This document shows positions 7,543 through 17,537 of a stretch of 64,000 bases of DNA, piece by piece. Made by a program: the position numbers and the translations under genes. The DNA lies in assembly GCA_035508495.1 (NCBI GenBank), contig DATJMX010000077.1:1-64000 (forward strand), read 5' to 3'. A model generated the notes under the pieces. That model ran no database searches and was not told the DNA's origin. It saw nothing but the letters and a program-made list of their open reading frames with translations. This DNA comes from Candidatus Binataceae bacterium. GTDB lineage: Bacteria; Desulfobacterota; Binatia; Binatales; Binataceae. The first letter of the stretch is position 1. Every line of letters starts with the position of its first letter.

Positions 7543-10500
7543 CTAACGCGCGTGCGCCGGCGCCCCCGAAGCTGGAGGCGAGGCCTGCTCCGGCGATTTA
7601 ACCCTCGCCGTGCCGCGGTTGGCGATCCGCTCTGCAAGACGATCGAAGGCCAGGAAGATCACCGGCGTGGTGTAAAGAGTCAGCACCTGGCTGACGATCA
7701 ATCCGCCCACGATCGCAATACCAAGTGGACGTCGCAATTCGGAACCGGTACCGGTGCCCAATGCCAGCGGCAGACCGCCGAGCAGCGCCGCCATCGTGGT
7801 CATCATGATCGGTCTGAAACGCAGCAGGCACGCCTCGTATATCGCGTCGACGGAATTCTTGCCCCCTTCGCGCTGCGCTTCGAGCGCGAAGTCGATCATC
7901 ATGATGGCGTTCTTCTTGACGATACCGATCAGCAAAATGATGCCGATCAGAGCGATGATATTGAGCTCGCTGCCGCAGATCATCAGGGCCAGGATCGCGC
8001 CGACGCCGGCTGACGGCAGCGTGGAGAGAATCGTGATCGGGTGAATGTAGCTTTCGTACAAAACGCCGAGCACGATATACACGGTGACCAGCGCCGCGAG
8101 AATCAGGAGCGGCTCGTTGCGCAGCGACGCGCGGAAGGCCTCGGCGGTGCCTTGGAATCCAGCTGAGATGCTCTGGGGCATCCCGATTTCCTGTTTCGCG
8201 GACTGTATAGCGTCGACGGCGTCGCCAAGTGAGTATCCGGGCGCGAGATTGAACGAAACCGTGACGGTGGGGAATTGTCCCTGGTGATTCACCACCAGGG
8301 GCAGCGTGCTTTTTTCGAGCGTGGTGAATGCGCTCAGCGGCACCTGGCCTCCGGTTGTGGAGCGTACATAAATCTGGTCGAGCGCCTTGGGGTTGCGCTG
8401 GAACTCGGGATCGACCTCGAGCACCACGTGATACTGGTTCAACTGAGTATAGATAGTTGATATTTGACGCTGGCCGAATGCGTCGTAGAGAGTATCGTCG
8501 ATCATCTGAGAGGTGATTCCGAGCCGTGACGCAGTGCTTCGATCGATTACCAAGTGCGCTTGCAAGCCGTCGTTCTGCTGATCGGTCGCGACATCGACGA
8601 GCTGCGGCAGAGTTTTGAGCTTATCGACGAAGCGCCCTACCCATTCCGCCAGCTCGGTCGGATTCGGATCTTCGAGACTGTACTGAAACTCCGTGCGGCT
8701 GACGCGGTCTTCGACGGTCAGATCCTGCACGGGCTGCATAAACAGCGTGATTCCGTCAACCTTGGCCAGCTTGGGCTGGAGGCGGCGGATGACTTCGCTG
8801 ATACTGACTTTGCGCTCTTCAAGCGGCTTCAGGTTGATCAGGAACCGCCCGCTGTTGACGGTGGTGTTGGTGCCGTCGATCCCGACAAACGACGACAGAC
8901 TTTCGACCGCGGGATCCTCGAGGATGATCTGCGCCAGCTGCTGCTGGCGCTGCTCGATCGCCGGAAATGAGACATTTTGCGGAGCTTCCGATACTCCCTG
9001 GATAACGCCGGTATCCTGAATTGGGAAGAAGCCCTTGGGAACGATTATATAAAGCAGAATAGTCAGTACGAGCGTTGCGACCGCGACCAGCAGCGTTTCC
9101 GGCTGATGGCGCAATACCCACTGCAAGGTGCGGCCGTAGAATGCGATTGTGTCGTTGAAGAGTTTCTCCGATTTTCGATAGAACCAGGTTTGCTGCGCTT
9201 CAGGCGTATGCCGCAGCAGCTTCGAGCTCATCATCGGCGTGAGCGTCAATGACACAACGGCGGAGACCAGGATCGTAACCGCGAGCGTGACGGCAAACTC
9301 GCGGAAGAGCCGGCCCACAATATCGCCCATAAACAGCAGCGGAATCAAAACCGCGATCAGCGACACGGTCAGCGACACGATCGTGAAGCCGATCTGCTCC
9401 GAGCCCTTGAGTGCGGCCTCGAGCGGCGAATCGCCTTCCTCGATAAAGCGCGAGATGTTCTCGATCATGACGATGGCGTCATCGACGACGAAGCCGGTCG
9501 AGATCGTCAGCGCCATCAGGGTCAGGTTGTTGAGGCTGTAGCCGAGCAAGTACATCACGCCGAAGGTTCCGATGAGCGACAGCGGAACCGCGATACTCGG
9601 GATGATCGTCGCGGACAGGCTGCGCAGGAACAGGAAGATGACCATCACGACCAGTGCGATGGTCAGTATCAACTCGAACTGCACGTCGGCGACCGAGGCA
9701 CGGATCGTCGTCGTGCGATCGGTGAGCACGGCGACTTGCACCGATGCGGGCAGCGAGGCTTGCAGGCGCGGCATCAGCGCCCGCACCTTATCGACGACCG
9801 CGATAATGTTGGCGCCGGGCTGGCGCTGAATGTTCAGGATGACGGCGGGCGTGGTATTCATCCACGCCGCTTCCTTGACGTTCTCGGCGTCGTCAACGAC
9901 CTTGGCAACGTCTGACAGTTTGATCGGCGCGCCGTTGCGATACGCGATGATCAGCGGCTGGTAGTCCTTGCTGGTGAGAAGCTGATCGTTGTCGCCGATC
10001 GTGTAGGCCTGATGGGAACCGTCAAAGTTGCCCTTGGCTTGATCGACGTTGGCGCTCGCAATCGCGGTGCGCAAATCCTCGAGCGTCATCCCATACGACG
10101 CGAGCTGCGTCGGATTCGCCTGAATACGCACCGCGGGCTTTTGGCCGCCGCTGATACTGACCATGCCGACGCCCGACACTTGCGAGATCTTCTCGGCGAG
10201 GCGCGTATCGGCAAGGTCTTCGACCTGCGAGAGCGGCAACTCCTTCGAAGTCAGCGCGAGCGTGAGAATTGGCGCATCAGCCGGATTTATCTTGCTGTAG
10301 ATCGGCGGGTTGGGAAGATTCACCGGCAGATAAGTTGCCGCAGCATTGATTGCCGCCTGAACTTCCTGCTCGGCGACGTCGATATTCAGATCGAGCACGA
10401 ACTGCAGCGTGATTACCGAGCTGCCGAACGAGCTGTTCGACGTCATCTGGTTGAGGCCCGGCACCTCGCCGAACTGACGCTCGAGCGGCGCGGTCACCGA

Positions 10501-10683
10501 AGACGCCATCACGTCCGGACTCGCTCCGGGATAGAAGGTCAGCACCTGGATCGTCGGATAGTCGACCTCGGGCAGCGCCGAGACCGGCAGCTCCAGGTAT
10601 GCAACCATCCCTGCGAGCAGAATTGCGACCATCAAGAGCGAGGTCGCGACTGGCCGCAGAATGAAGAGCCGCGATGGGTTCAC
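7543..10683 (-). CDS. mdtB: RND multidrug efflux permease, MdtB-like
   Basis: 1046 residues from a GTG start that overlaps the mdtA stop (GTGA). Motifs match those of the neighbouring permease: [27 protein letters not shown], porter domain with [13 protein letters not shown]4 [14 protein letters not shown] with the proton-relay Asp pair, and the conserved C-terminal RND block ending in [19 protein letters not shown]. It is clearly a paralog of the gene at 4424-7540, diverged mainly in the porter loops that bind substrate. It works in the inner membrane with the fusion protein encoded just upstream. No outer-membrane TolC-type channel gene is present in the window, so that partner must be elsewhere. 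Confidence 0.93.
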   Translation of the reverse strand: MNPSRLFILRPVATSLLMVAILLAGMVAYLELPVSALPEVDYPTIQVLTFYPGASPDVMASSVTAPLERQFGEVPGLNQMTSNSSFGSSVITLQFVLDLNIDVAEQEVQAAINAAATYLPVNLPNPPIYSKINPADAPILTLALTSKELPLSQVEDLADTRLAEKISQVSGVGMVSISGGQKPAVRIQANPTQLASYGMTLEDLRTAIASANVDQAKGNFDGSHQAYTIGDNDQLLTSKDYQPLIIAYRNGAPIKLSDVAKVVDDAENVKEAAWMNTTPAVILNIQRQPGANIIAVVDKVRALMPRLQASLPASVQVAVLTDRTTTIRASVADVQFELILTIALVVMVIFLFLRSLSATIIPSIAVPLSLIGTFGVMYLLGYSLNNLTLMALTISTGFVVDDAIVMIENISRFIEEGDSPLEAALKGSEQIGFTIVSLTVSLIAVLIPLLFMGDIVGRLFREFAVTLAVTILVSAVVSLTLTPMMSSKLLRHTPEAQQTWFYRKSEKLFNDTIAFYGRTLQWVLRHQPETLLVAVATLVLTILLYIIVPKGFFPIQDTGVIQGVSEAPQNVSFPAIEQRQQQLAQIILEDPAVESLSSFVGIDGTNTTVNSGRFLINLKPLEERKVSISEVIRRLQPKLAKVDGITLFMQPVQDLTVEDRVSRTEFQYSLEDPNPTELAEWVGRFVDKLKTLPQLVDVATDQQNDGLQAHLVIDRSTASRLGITSQMIDDTLYDAFGQRQISTIYTQLNQYHVVLEVDPEFQRNPKALDQIYVRSTTGGQVPLSAFTTLEKSTLPLVVNHQGQFPTVTVSFNLAPGYSLGDAVDAIQSAKQEIGMPQSISAGFQGTAEAFRASLRNEPLLILAALVTVYIVLGVLYESYIHPITILSTLPSAGVGAILALMICGSELNIIALIGIILLIGIVKKNAIMMIDFALEAQREGGKNSVDAIYEACLLRFRPIMMTTMAALLGGLPLALGTGTGSELRRPLGIAIVGGLIVSQVLTLYTTPVIFLAFDRLAERIANRGTARVKSPEQASPPASGAPAHAR

Positions 10684-12020
10684 TGAGTGGCCCCGGGCGT
10701 TGTCGGATTCGCCGCGAGCTGCACTGCGACGCGTGAGCCGGTGCGCAGCTTGTCGGTGCCGTCCACGACCACGAGCTCACCCGGCTGCACTCCCGACGCG
10801 ACCGAGGTTATCTCGCCCTGGGTGTTGGCGACTTTCACCGGACGCATCGCGACCGTCTGATCCTGCTGCACGACGTAGACGAATGAGCCCTGCGAGCTGC
10901 GCTGAATTGCAGCCGTTGGAATCAGCGTGGCCTCGCGCTGGGTATCCACGAGCAAGCGCACGTTTACGAACTGGTTCGGGAATAGGGTGCTGTCGTTGTT
11001 GGGAAACTGCGCCTTGAGCTTGATTGTTCCGGTCGTCTGATCGATCTGGTTATCGGTCGTAAGCAAAAATCCCATTGCGAGCTTGGTCTTGAAATCGCGA
11101 TCATATGCTTCTACTGGGAGGCCATTGTGAGTCGCGGCGGCTGCCGATGCTCCCGGTAACTCGCCTCCGGTAGAGACCATGACCGCGGACCCGCTGGCCT
11201 CTGCAAGATTCTTCATCGCGTTGGTCACGCGCGGCAGGTCGTCCTCGGGGATGCTGAAATCGACGGCGATCGGCTGAAGCTGCGTGATCACGACGAGCCC
11301 AGTCGTATCGGTCGCATGGACGATGTTGCCGATATCGACGAGGCGCAATCCAATGCGCCCGTTGATCGGCGAAGTGATCGTCGAATAGGTCAGATTCAGT
11401 TTGGCCGAATCTATCAGTCCCTGATCGTTCTTCACGGTTCCCGCGTAAGTTCCGACCGATGCCCGCTGGTTGTCGAGATCCTGCTTGGCGATGATGTTCT
11501 GGGCGAACAGTTGCTGGTCGCGATCGAGTAGAACTTGTGCATTGACCAGGTTCGCCTTGTCGCGCGCCATCTGACCTTCGGCCTCCGTCAGTTGGACCTG
11601 ATATGGACGCGGGTCAATCTGGATGAGCACGTCGCCCTGATGCACCATCTGACCCTCTTTGAAAAGGATCTTCACTATCTGCCCGTCGACGCGGCTCTTC
11701 ACCGTCACCGTGTTGAATGCGGTCACGGTTCCAATGGCGCTGACGTAGAGGTTGAGATCGCCCTGCTTCGCGGCGGTTGCGGAGACCGGAACGCTACGAT
11801 GCGCAGCCGCGGCGGCGGCCTTCGCTGCAGCCTCGCGGGCGCGAACTCCCGAGTACCAAACGTAGAGGATGATCCCGAGTACGCAGACGGCGGCGGCCCA
11901 GACGAAGCGGTTTTGCAAAAGTCCGGCCGGGCGGACCTCGGCGCCGCCTTGATCGGTAAAACGCATCGGCCGCGGCGGCGCCGCCATCGTCTCGTCGCGA
12001 TCGGCGATCTGCTCGCTCAC
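10680..12020 (-). CDS. mdtA: RND efflux membrane fusion protein, MdtA-like
   Basis: 446 residues. I place the start at the GTG at 12020 because GGAGG lies 6-7 nt upstream; the longer frame begins at a TTG (12056) without such a site. Residues about 39-56 form one membrane anchor, followed by an Ala-rich spacer. Then come the barrel-sandwich halves ([37 protein letters not shown]), an alpha-helical hairpin ([26 protein letters not shown]) and the beta-barrel region ([12 protein letters not shown]-like [17 protein letters not shown]). It links the permeases to an outer-membrane channel. It is the first gene of the mdtA-mdtB-mdtC(-VWA) operon. Transcription starts from the region shared with the divergent TetR gene. 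Confidence 0.92.
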   Translation of the reverse strand: MSEQIADRDETMAAPPRPMRFTDQGGAEVRPAGLLQNRFVWAAAVCVLGIILYVWYSGVRAREAAAKAAAAAAHRSVPVSATAAKQGDLNLYVSAIGTVTAFNTVTVKSRVDGQIVKILFKEGQMVHQGDVLIQIDPRPYQVQLTEAEGQMARDKANLVNAQVLLDRDQQLFAQNIIAKQDLDNQRASVGTYAGTVKNDQGLIDSAKLNLTYSTITSPINGRIGLRLVDIGNIVHATDTTGLVVITQLQPIAVDFSIPEDDLPRVTNAMKNLAEASGSAVMVSTGGELPGASAAAATHNGLPVEAYDRDFKTKLAMGFLLTTDNQIDQTTGTIKLKAQFPNNDSTLFPNQFVNVRLLVDTQREATLIPTAAIQRSSQGSFVYVVQQDQTVAMRPVKVANTQGEITSVASGVQPGELVVVDGTDKLRTGSRVAVQLAANPTTPGATQ

Positions 12021-12170
12021 GTCTGTACCTCCGTCGGGCCGGGTTGGACTGTCCAAATCAGGATGCCCTCCCAGTTGAATGCAAGAAACTGCCGCGGCGC
12101 GCGAGGGTCAGAAAGTTCATCGATCAAGAATAGGCAGCTTTGCAGGATCACTTACAGTCCCATTATGGTT

Positions 12171-12194
12171 ATTATGGACTTTGGAGTCCATAAT
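12171..12194. promoter_or_regulatory. Perfect inverted repeat, probable TetR operator
   Basis: Arms ATTATGGACT and AGTCCATAAT are exact reverse complements separated by TTGG. A further copy of ATTATGG lies directly in front (about 12162). The site is midway between the divergent mdtA and TetR starts, in a locally AT-rich stretch, the classic place for a TetR-family repressor to control both genes. Confidence 0.75.
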
Positions 12195-12266
12195 TCACTA
12201 TCCTGAGCAAAGCAGGGAATCTCGAAAACGCTGCGCTCCACCTATCTTCATACGATCCAGGAGCGC

Positions 12267-12923
12267 GTGAGTTTCCCGGGACCAGCCGTGAGCGGAAGAG
12301 TTTTGAAAAAAAAGGATGCTGTTTCAACGGGTTTCCGCGGACGGCCGACCACGCCTTTTTTGCGCGAGCGCATCCTGGAGAGCGCGGCGCGGCTCTTTGC
12401 CGCAACCGCCTTCGATCTCGTCACGATCGATGCGGTCGCGGCTGATGCCGGCGTGGGCAAGGGCAGCGTGTATCGCCAGTTCGGTTCGAAGGAAGAACTC
12501 TACGCTACGGTCGTGATCGACGGATTCATCCAGCTTCAGAGCGAGATTCGCGCGGCGCTCGACAAGAACGAATCGATCGCTGAGCGGATCGCGACAATCG
12601 TGAGCCATACAGTAAAATTTTTCTGGGGCAGACGGCAATTTTTCGAGTTCCTGCGCGATCCCCGCACCGTGCCTCGCAAGCTCGAGCGTCAATATCGCTC
12701 CGAGCGAGCCAAGCTCTCGACGATGATCGTCGAATTGCTCAAAGCCGCTGCGGCAGAGGGCGTCGTGCGCGGCGGCCTCGACGTGCGCCTGGCCGCAGAG
12801 GCTCTGCTCGGCATGATCCGCGGCGTCAATCGCTACAGCCGCGAATACAGCTCGCCGGCAGTCGCAGCGCGCACTGTGGTTTCCCTCTTCCTCGGCGGAT
12901 GCCTAACCGCACCGAGCCGATAG
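12267..12923 (+). CDS. TetR/AcrR-family regulator divergent from mdtABC
   Basis: 218 residues from GTG with AGGAG 6 nt upstream. The N-terminal DNA-binding domain is clear: RERILESAARLFAATAFDLVTIDAVAADAGVGKGSVYRQFGSKEELY, with the helix-turn-helix near residues 45-65. The C-terminal ligand domain is variable, as usual. It carries a basic N-terminal tail (LKKKDAVSTGFRGRP). By position it most likely represses the mdtABC operon and itself through the palindrome at 12171-12194, released by an efflux substrate. That regulatory link is inference from arrangement. Confidence 0.9.
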   Translation: MSFPGPAVSGRVLKKKDAVSTGFRGRPTTPFLRERILESAARLFAATAFDLVTIDAVAADAGVGKGSVYRQFGSKEELYATVVIDGFIQLQSEIRAALDKNESIAERIATIVSHTVKFFWGRRQFFEFLRDPRTVPRKLERQYRSERAKLSTMIVELLKAAAAEGVVRGGLDVRLAAEALLGMIRGVNRYSREYSSPAVAARTVVSLFLGGCLTAPSR

Positions 12924-12924
12924 A

Positions 12925-13773
12925 TCAGCGCTCCGGGGCAAAGAACACCAGGGTCCGCACTTCGATACTCTCGCGTGGCGCCGCGTCGCGCGGACTCGTC
13001 GGATCCTCGAACGCCGAGTGCGCGGTGAAGCGCAGTCGGTTCGCGTCGGAGTCGTAGCACTTCAGGAGCAGCACCTCTTCCTTGCGCTGATGCGGGAAGT
13101 AACACCATCGCTGCTTCGGATTGTGCGCGACGGCGTAAACCTCGCCGGTGCGATCGCGATAAAGCAGATCCTGAAGCACGAAATCGTCCGCTGACATGCT
13201 GCGTCCGTCGCATACCGCGAGCGGCGATTCCTCGACCGGCCCGCTAATCGGGCGCCATACGTTGATGACGGCGAAGCGATTCTTGAGCAGCGCCTCGGCT
13301 TCGTTGGGCAGCAGATCGCGCACGCGCTGCGGTCCGGACTTCAGCGTGTAGTCGTTGTGCGCGAACTTCACCGGCTCGCGCGCGCCGTTCTCCCGCGCTT
13401 TCGCCATCGGACGGCATCGCACGTTGTGATCGAAGACGTGGACCTTGACGGCGCCGGTATGCTCGCGAACCAGCCGCTCGACCTCGGGATAATAGACCCG
13501 CTTTACTTCGTCCTCGTCATAGAAGCACGCGACCTTCGATTCCTGGCCGACGATCTCGAAGCCTTCGCGATCGAGCGACAGTTCGCTAAGCATCGGCCGC
13601 ACGTCGTATATCGGCACCGTGAATTTCAGGTAACTGCCGGTGCTGAGCGGCACGCCTTCGGGCGGCTGATACATGTAGTTGGCCGGCTTGGGACCGGCAG
13701 GATCGATGAAGTTGAGCTCGCCCTCGACGTAGGGAAGTCGCTCAGAAGTCGGCTGATGAATCGCGCTGGCCAT
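12925..13773 (-). CDS. CmcJ/NvfI-family oxidoreductase
   Basis: 282 residues from the ATG at 13773, preceded by AAGGAG; the longer frame runs into the Mug gene region and lacks a site. The sequence (SELSLDREGFEIV, FDHNVRCR, AHNDYTLKSGPQRVRDLLP, VINVWRPISGPVEESPLAVCDGRSM, RWCYFPHQRKEEVLLLKCYDSD, TAHSAFEDP) matches the CmcJ/NvfI-type 2-oxoglutarate/Fe(II)-related oxidoreductases, known from cephamycin 7-alpha-methoxylation and fungal meroterpenoid pathways. His residues in AHNDY and TAHSAF are plausible metal ligands. It ends 2 nt from the convergent TetR stop, so it is read alone. Substrate unknown. Confidence 0.75.
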   Translation of the reverse strand: MASAIHQPTSERLPYVEGELNFIDPAGPKPANYMYQPPEGVPLSTGSYLKFTVPIYDVRPMLSELSLDREGFEIVGQESKVACFYDEDEVKRVYYPEVERLVREHTGAVKVHVFDHNVRCRPMAKARENGAREPVKFAHNDYTLKSGPQRVRDLLPNEAEALLKNRFAVINVWRPISGPVEESPLAVCDGRSMSADDFVLQDLLYRDRTGEVYAVAHNPKQRWCYFPHQRKEEVLLLKCYDSDANRLRFTAHSAFEDPTSPRDAAPRESIEVRTLVFFAPER

Positions 13774-13882
13774 ACATGCTCCTTCGATTCTGATCGCTTT
13801 GTAGCGCATCACGAAATACGAGGCGACTGCGATCGCGCATCGGAATTGTGCGGCGCGCTGCGCCACGATAATCAGATGCTCG

Positions 13883-14392
13883 ATGCGACTGCTGCGTGAC
13901 ATCATGGTACCCGAGCCGGCGGTTTTGTTCGTTGGTATCAATCCGTCGATCAGATCGGCCGAGGAGGGACATCATTTCGCGAGCCCGGGAAATCCGTTCT
14001 GGAAATTAATGTTCGCGTCGAAGCTCGTGCCCGTCGAACTGACGGCGCATCAGGATGATCGGCTCGCCGAATTCGGTCTCGCACTCACGAATCTGTGCCA
14101 GCGCGCGACGCGCTCGGCGGCGGAGCTGACGCGCGAGGAAATGGATCGCGGCAAAGTGCGCCTGACGCGCGTGATCAAGCGCGCGAAGCCGCGAATCGTC
14201 GCGTTCGTGGGCCTCAGCATCTACCAGCACTACTTCGGCAAGACCGCGAGCCCCGGCGCGGGCGCGAAGCCCGAGCAGATCGCGAACGCGCGCGTCTTCG
14301 TGCTGCCAAATCCCAGCGGCCTCAACGCCAGCTTCCCCGGCTTTAAAGACAAGCTCATCTGGTTCGAACGACTGCGCGAGGAGATCGAATGA
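13883..14392 (+). CDS. mug: Mismatch-specific uracil/thymine-DNA glycosylase
   Basis: 169 residues, the normal length of Mug. It removes U or T (or etheno-C) from G mismatches during base-excision repair. Seen: motif I LFVGINPSIRSAEEGHHF with the catalytic Asn at about residue 20, NPFWKLMFASKLVP, and motif II VLPNPSGLNASFPG, which contacts the mismatched strand. No strong ribosome site decides between the ATG at 13883 and the one at 13904. Divergent from the CmcJ-like gene; ends at a shared hairpin before the convergent gnd gene. Confidence 0.9.
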   Translation: MRLLRDIMVPEPAVLFVGINPSIRSAEEGHHFASPGNPFWKLMFASKLVPVELTAHQDDRLAEFGLALTNLCQRATRSAAELTREEMDRGKVRLTRVIKRAKPRIVAFVGLSIYQHYFGKTASPGAGAKPEQIANARVFVLPNPSGLNASFPGFKDKLIWFERLREEIE

Positions 14393-14394
14393 AT

Positions 14395-14438
14395 CGAAAA
14401 AGAAAAGCGCGCGCCGCGACGATCGCGTGGCGCGCGCT
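14395..14438 (-). terminator. Intrinsic terminator of gnd
   Basis: Arms AGCGCGCGCC (14406-14415) and GGCGCGCGCT (14429-14438) are exact complements, with an extra inner GCGA/TCGC pairing. Read on the minus strand the stem is followed by TTTTCTTTTT, the form of a Rho-independent terminator for the gnd gene. On the plus strand the hairpin could also stop mug transcription. Confidence 0.88.
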
Positions 14439-14457
14439 ACTTCGATCGTAAAGTCGT

Positions 14458-15474
14458 TTACTTCTTCTTCTCGAGGTGGCCGCCGAATTCGTAGCGCATT
14501 GCTGATAGCAGCTTGTCGGCGTAGTCGGCTGCGCCGCGCGAGCTGAAGCGCGAGTAGAGCGCTGAGCTGAGTACATGGGCTGGCACGCCTTCGTCGATCG
14601 CAGCGTCTACCGTCCATCGGCCTTCGCCGGAATCCGATACGCGGCCCGCGAACTTGTTGAGCTCCGGATCCTCCGCCAGCGCGCTCGAAGTAAGATCGAG
14701 CAGCCACGATGCGATCACGCTGCCGCGCCGCCATACCTCGGCGATCTCGCCGAGATTGAAATCGTACTGATAGTGCTCGGGATCGCGCAGCGGCGTCGTT
14801 TCCGCATCGACCACCTGCTGCTTCTTGCCGGCGTTGGCGTGCGCCAGGATGTTCATGCCCTCGGCGTACGCCGCCATCAGGCCGTACTCGATGCCGTTGT
14901 GGACCATCTTCACGAAATGGCCGCCGCCGTTCGCCCCGCAATGAAGATAGCCGTGCTCTGCCGTGCTGCCTTTGATCTTCTCCCAGCCCGGAGTGCGCGG
15001 CGCGGAATCGACTGGCGGAGCGAGAGTCGCGAACAGCGGATCGAGATGCTGCACAACTTCCTTTTCGCCGCCGATCATCTGGCAGAAGCCGCGCTCGAGA
15101 CCCCAAACGCCGCCCGAGGTTCCCGAGTCGACGTAGTGAATCCCCTTCTGCGAGAGCATCTTCGCGCGCCGGATATCGTCGATGTAATACGAGTTGCCAC
15201 CGTCCACGATGATGTCGCCCTTTTCGAAGCGGCCCGAAAGGTCGGCCAGCGTTTTCTCGACCACCGCCGCCGGGACCATCATCCACGAGACCCGCGGCTT
15301 GGTGAGCTTGGCGGCGAAGTCATCGAGCGTGGTGGCGCCGATCGCGCCCTCGGAAACCAGCTCCTTCACCGCGTTGGCGCTGACGTCGAAGACGACGCAC
15401 TGATGTCCGCCGCGCATCAGGCGTCGGACCATGTTTGCTCCCATTCGGCCAAGACCGATCATTCCCATCTGCAT
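14458..15474 (-). CDS. gnd: 6-phosphogluconate dehydrogenase (decarboxylating), short GndA-like form
   Basis: 338 residues from the ATG at 15474 (AAGGAG 9 nt upstream); the upstream extension is not needed. It oxidises 6-phosphogluconate to ribulose-5-phosphate and CO2, making NAD(P)H in the pentose phosphate pathway. Seen: Rossmann motif [48 protein letters not shown], the catalytic Lys/His region [17 protein letters not shown] and an all-helical C-terminal domain ([20 protein letters not shown]). At about 340 residues it belongs to the short (bacterial type II/GndA) class rather than the 470-residue E. coli type. The loop after beta-strand 2 (VFDVSANAV) has Asp, suggesting NAD preference. 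Confidence 0.93.
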   Translation of the reverse strand: MQMGMIGLGRMGANMVRRLMRGGHQCVVFDVSANAVKELVSEGAIGATTLDDFAAKLTKPRVSWMMVPAAVVEKTLADLSGRFEKGDIIVDGGNSYYIDDIRRAKMLSQKGIHYVDSGTSGGVWGLERGFCQMIGGEKEVVQHLDPLFATLAPPVDSAPRTPGWEKIKGSTAEHGYLHCGANGGGHFVKMVHNGIEYGLMAAYAEGMNILAHANAGKKQQVVDAETTPLRDPEHYQYDFNLGEIAEVWRRGSVIASWLLDLTSSALAEDPELNKFAGRVSDSGEGRWTVDAAIDEGVPAHVLSSALYSRFSSRGAADYADKLLSAMRYEFGGHLEKKK

Positions 15475-15598
15475 GTGGATTGGCTCCTTCCGATTCGCTT
15501 CGATCGCATCACAATCATCGCGCAAGCGCCGCTGAGTTCATAGTGATAAGGATGACTGGACGCTCGCGTTTTCGATGTCGCGCAGCGACAGAGGTGTC

Positions 15599-16318
15599 AT
15601 GACACTCGCCAACAAAACAGTCGTGGTGATCGGCGGCAGCTCGGGAATCGGCCTCGCGACGGCGAAAGCCGCGGCTAACGAGGGTGCGCGTGTCGTTATC
15701 ACCGGACGATCGCTCGACAAGCTGAAAGCCGCCGAAGCCGAGATCGGTCACGGCGTGCGCGCAGTCTCGCTGGACTCGAACGATGAGGCCGGCACGCGAA
15801 AGCTGTTCGAGGAACTCGGCCACGTCGATCATCTTTATGTATCCGCCGCGACGGTGACGTTTGGCGCATGGCTGAAGAGCGAAGTCTCCGCCCTGCATCC
15901 CTCGATGGATACGCGGTTCTGGGGTTCGCTCTACGCCGCCAGGTATGCGTCGGCAAAGATGCCGTCCGACGGCTCAATCACCTTCACTTCTGGAACTTCG
16001 GCGTGGCGGCCGCTCGCGGGCGGCTCGGTGGGATCGGCATCGTGCGGTGCGATCGAGGCCTTCGGCCGCTCACTGGCGGTCGAGCTTTCGCCGATCCGTG
16101 TTAACACAATTCAGCCGGGGCTGATCGATACGCCGCTAATCGACTCGGCACTCGGCGAACGCGCGACGATGATCAAGGAGGCTGAAGCCAAGCGCCTGCC
16201 GGTGAAGCGTATCGGACGCGGCGAAGATATCGCGGAGGCCGTTCTGTTCCTGATGAAGAACGGCTTCACCACCGGCATCACGCTTACCGTCGATGGCGGC
16301 CGGACGCTGATCGGCTGA
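15599..16318 (+). CDS. SDR-family protein lacking the usual Tyr/Lys catalytic pair
   Basis: 239 residues from the ATG at 15599 (AGAGGT in front), preferred over 15575. The nucleotide-binding Rossmann motif GGSSGIGLATA and VVITGR are intact, as are SGTSAW, NTIQPGLIDTP and the C-terminal VDGG. The active-site YxxxK is absent: where it should stand (GSASCGAIEAFGRSLAVEL) the Tyr position is Gly and the Lys position is Cys. Some SDR subfamilies share this loss, so it is a known variant rather than a mutation in one gene. Its catalytic role is unclear. Ends 3 nt from the convergent VOC gene. Confidence 0.85.
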   Translation: MTLANKTVVVIGGSSGIGLATAKAAANEGARVVITGRSLDKLKAAEAEIGHGVRAVSLDSNDEAGTRKLFEELGHVDHLYVSAATVTFGAWLKSEVSALHPSMDTRFWGSLYAARYASAKMPSDGSITFTSGTSAWRPLAGGSVGSASCGAIEAFGRSLAVELSPIRVNTIQPGLIDTPLIDSALGERATMIKEAEAKRLPVKRIGRGEDIAEAVLFLMKNGFTTGITLTVDGGRTLIG

Positions 16319-16320
16319 CG

Positions 16321-16914
16321 CTATTGGCCGAGCTGGCGCATCATGTCGCGATCGAATCCGCGCTCGGCGTCGTAGTGCTTCAGCTCCGCGTCGGGCACGC
16401 CCGCGTGGAACTTGCGCGCCAACTCGTCGGGATCGAAGCTCACGCCGATCGGATTCTTTGCGAACGCGCCGCTTTTGAAGAAACCCTTCAGCTCCTCGGT
16501 GGTCGCGAAGTTATCGACCTGCATCTCGAGCTTGTTGCCGTCGGGATCGCGATAGTAGAGCGAAGTCGTGGGGCCGTGATTGACCGCGACGACCGGCAGG
16601 ATTCCCGCCGCCTTCAGGCGCTCGTAGCTGAACACGAGATCGCCGATGCTCGCGTAGGTGTAGGCGAGATGATCGAGGCCGACGGCGCCGGCGGGCCGCT
16701 CGACAACGTTGGGCGTCGACGCGATCGCGATCCGGTGATGCTCGTCGTCGTAGGTCATGAAGCTTACGAAATTGTTCTCGTGAACGGTCTCGGCCTGGAG
16801 CACGGTCTTGTACCAATCGACCATCTCTCTGAGCTGCCGCGTGCGGAGCACGGCATGCGCAAACTTGGTGGGTGTGACGCGGCGCGATCCTGCTTCTTTG
16901 GCATTTTCCGCCAT
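16321..16914 (-). CDS. VOC-superfamily protein, extradiol-dioxygenase/glyoxalase-like
   Basis: 197 residues with AAGGAG 8 nt before ATG. One VOC module is seen: KFAHAVLRTRQLREMVDWY, GLDHLAYTYASIGDL, and YYRDPDGNKLEMQVD. The conserved His (FAHAV), His (GLDHLAY) and Glu (KLEMQ) are placed as the metal-binding triad of type I extradiol ring-cleavage dioxygenases. The C-terminal 50 residues (FDPDELARKFHAGVPDAEL) form the tail common in biphenyl-2,3-diol dioxygenase-like proteins. It may open a catecholic ring, but a single-module protein could also be another VOC enzyme. Confidence 0.82.
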   Translation of the reverse strand: MAENAKEAGSRRVTPTKFAHAVLRTRQLREMVDWYKTVLQAETVHENNFVSFMTYDDEHHRIAIASTPNVVERPAGAVGLDHLAYTYASIGDLVFSYERLKAAGILPVVAVNHGPTTSLYYRDPDGNKLEMQVDNFATTEELKGFFKSGAFAKNPIGVSFDPDELARKFHAGVPDAELKHYDAERGFDRDMMRQLGQ

Positions 16915-17030
16915 GACTGTCGCTCCTTATGCGGCCTCGAGCCGCGCGGCGAGTTGAGCGGAGTATAGCTCGAATCGCCGCGGCAGGGTGAGCGCAACGG
17001 AATCCATCGTTCGAGTCTTTCAACAGAAAC

Positions 17031-17510
17031 TCAGGTGGCGGGATTCGCCGACGGCGCGTGCAGCGCCAGGAATTCGCCGAGCGCGGCTTTCAGATTGTGG
17101 CTGACCTTGGCTTCGCCGCCGAGCTTGATGAGCGCGTATCGTTCGTCATCGTCGAGCGAGTTCCACGCCGCTTGCGTAAGATCGACGCCCAGTTCACGTG
17201 CGTTGGCGACGAGGTGATGGGGCGGCGATAGCGGCGGCCGCGCACTCCCGCGCGCTTCTTCCGGCAATTCCTTGGGACACGAGCCACTGCGCGCGAGCGT
17301 AACTTCTTCGATAAAGAGCCGCAGCGCCACTCGTTCGTCTTCGAGCTCCGCCGGCGCGTGGCAGATCATGAGCTTCTCGCCCATCGTGAGCTGCTGCCAC
17401 TGCGCAAGATGAATCTTCACTCCCACCGCGTCGAGCTTGCGCCGCGCCTGCATCGGCACGCAACTCAGAGATTCATATACTTCCGCTTCAAACTGAAACT
17501 GACGAATCAT
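17031..17510 (-). CDS. Nitrate reductase-associated protein family
   Basis: 159 residues. The sequence FQFEAEVYESLSCVPMQARRKLDAVGVKIHLAQWQQL and the later VDLTQAAWNSLDDDERYALIKL match the small 'nitrate reductase associated protein' family, usually found next to assimilatory nitrate reductase or other molybdoenzyme genes in cyanobacteria and proteobacteria. No catalytic motif is known. Here it lies beside a molybdopterin oxidoreductase (18107-20359) with only an HxlR regulator between, which fits a role in molybdoenzyme maturation or delivery. The start has no strong ribosome site. Confidence 0.75.
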   Translation of the reverse strand: MIRQFQFEAEVYESLSCVPMQARRKLDAVGVKIHLAQWQQLTMGEKLMICHAPAELEDERVALRLFIEEVTLARSGSCPKELPEEARGSARPPLSPPHHLVANARELGVDLTQAAWNSLDDDERYALIKLGGEAKVSHNLKAALGEFLALHAPSANPAT

Positions 17511-17537
17511 AACAGACAGACTCCAAACCCGCGTTCA

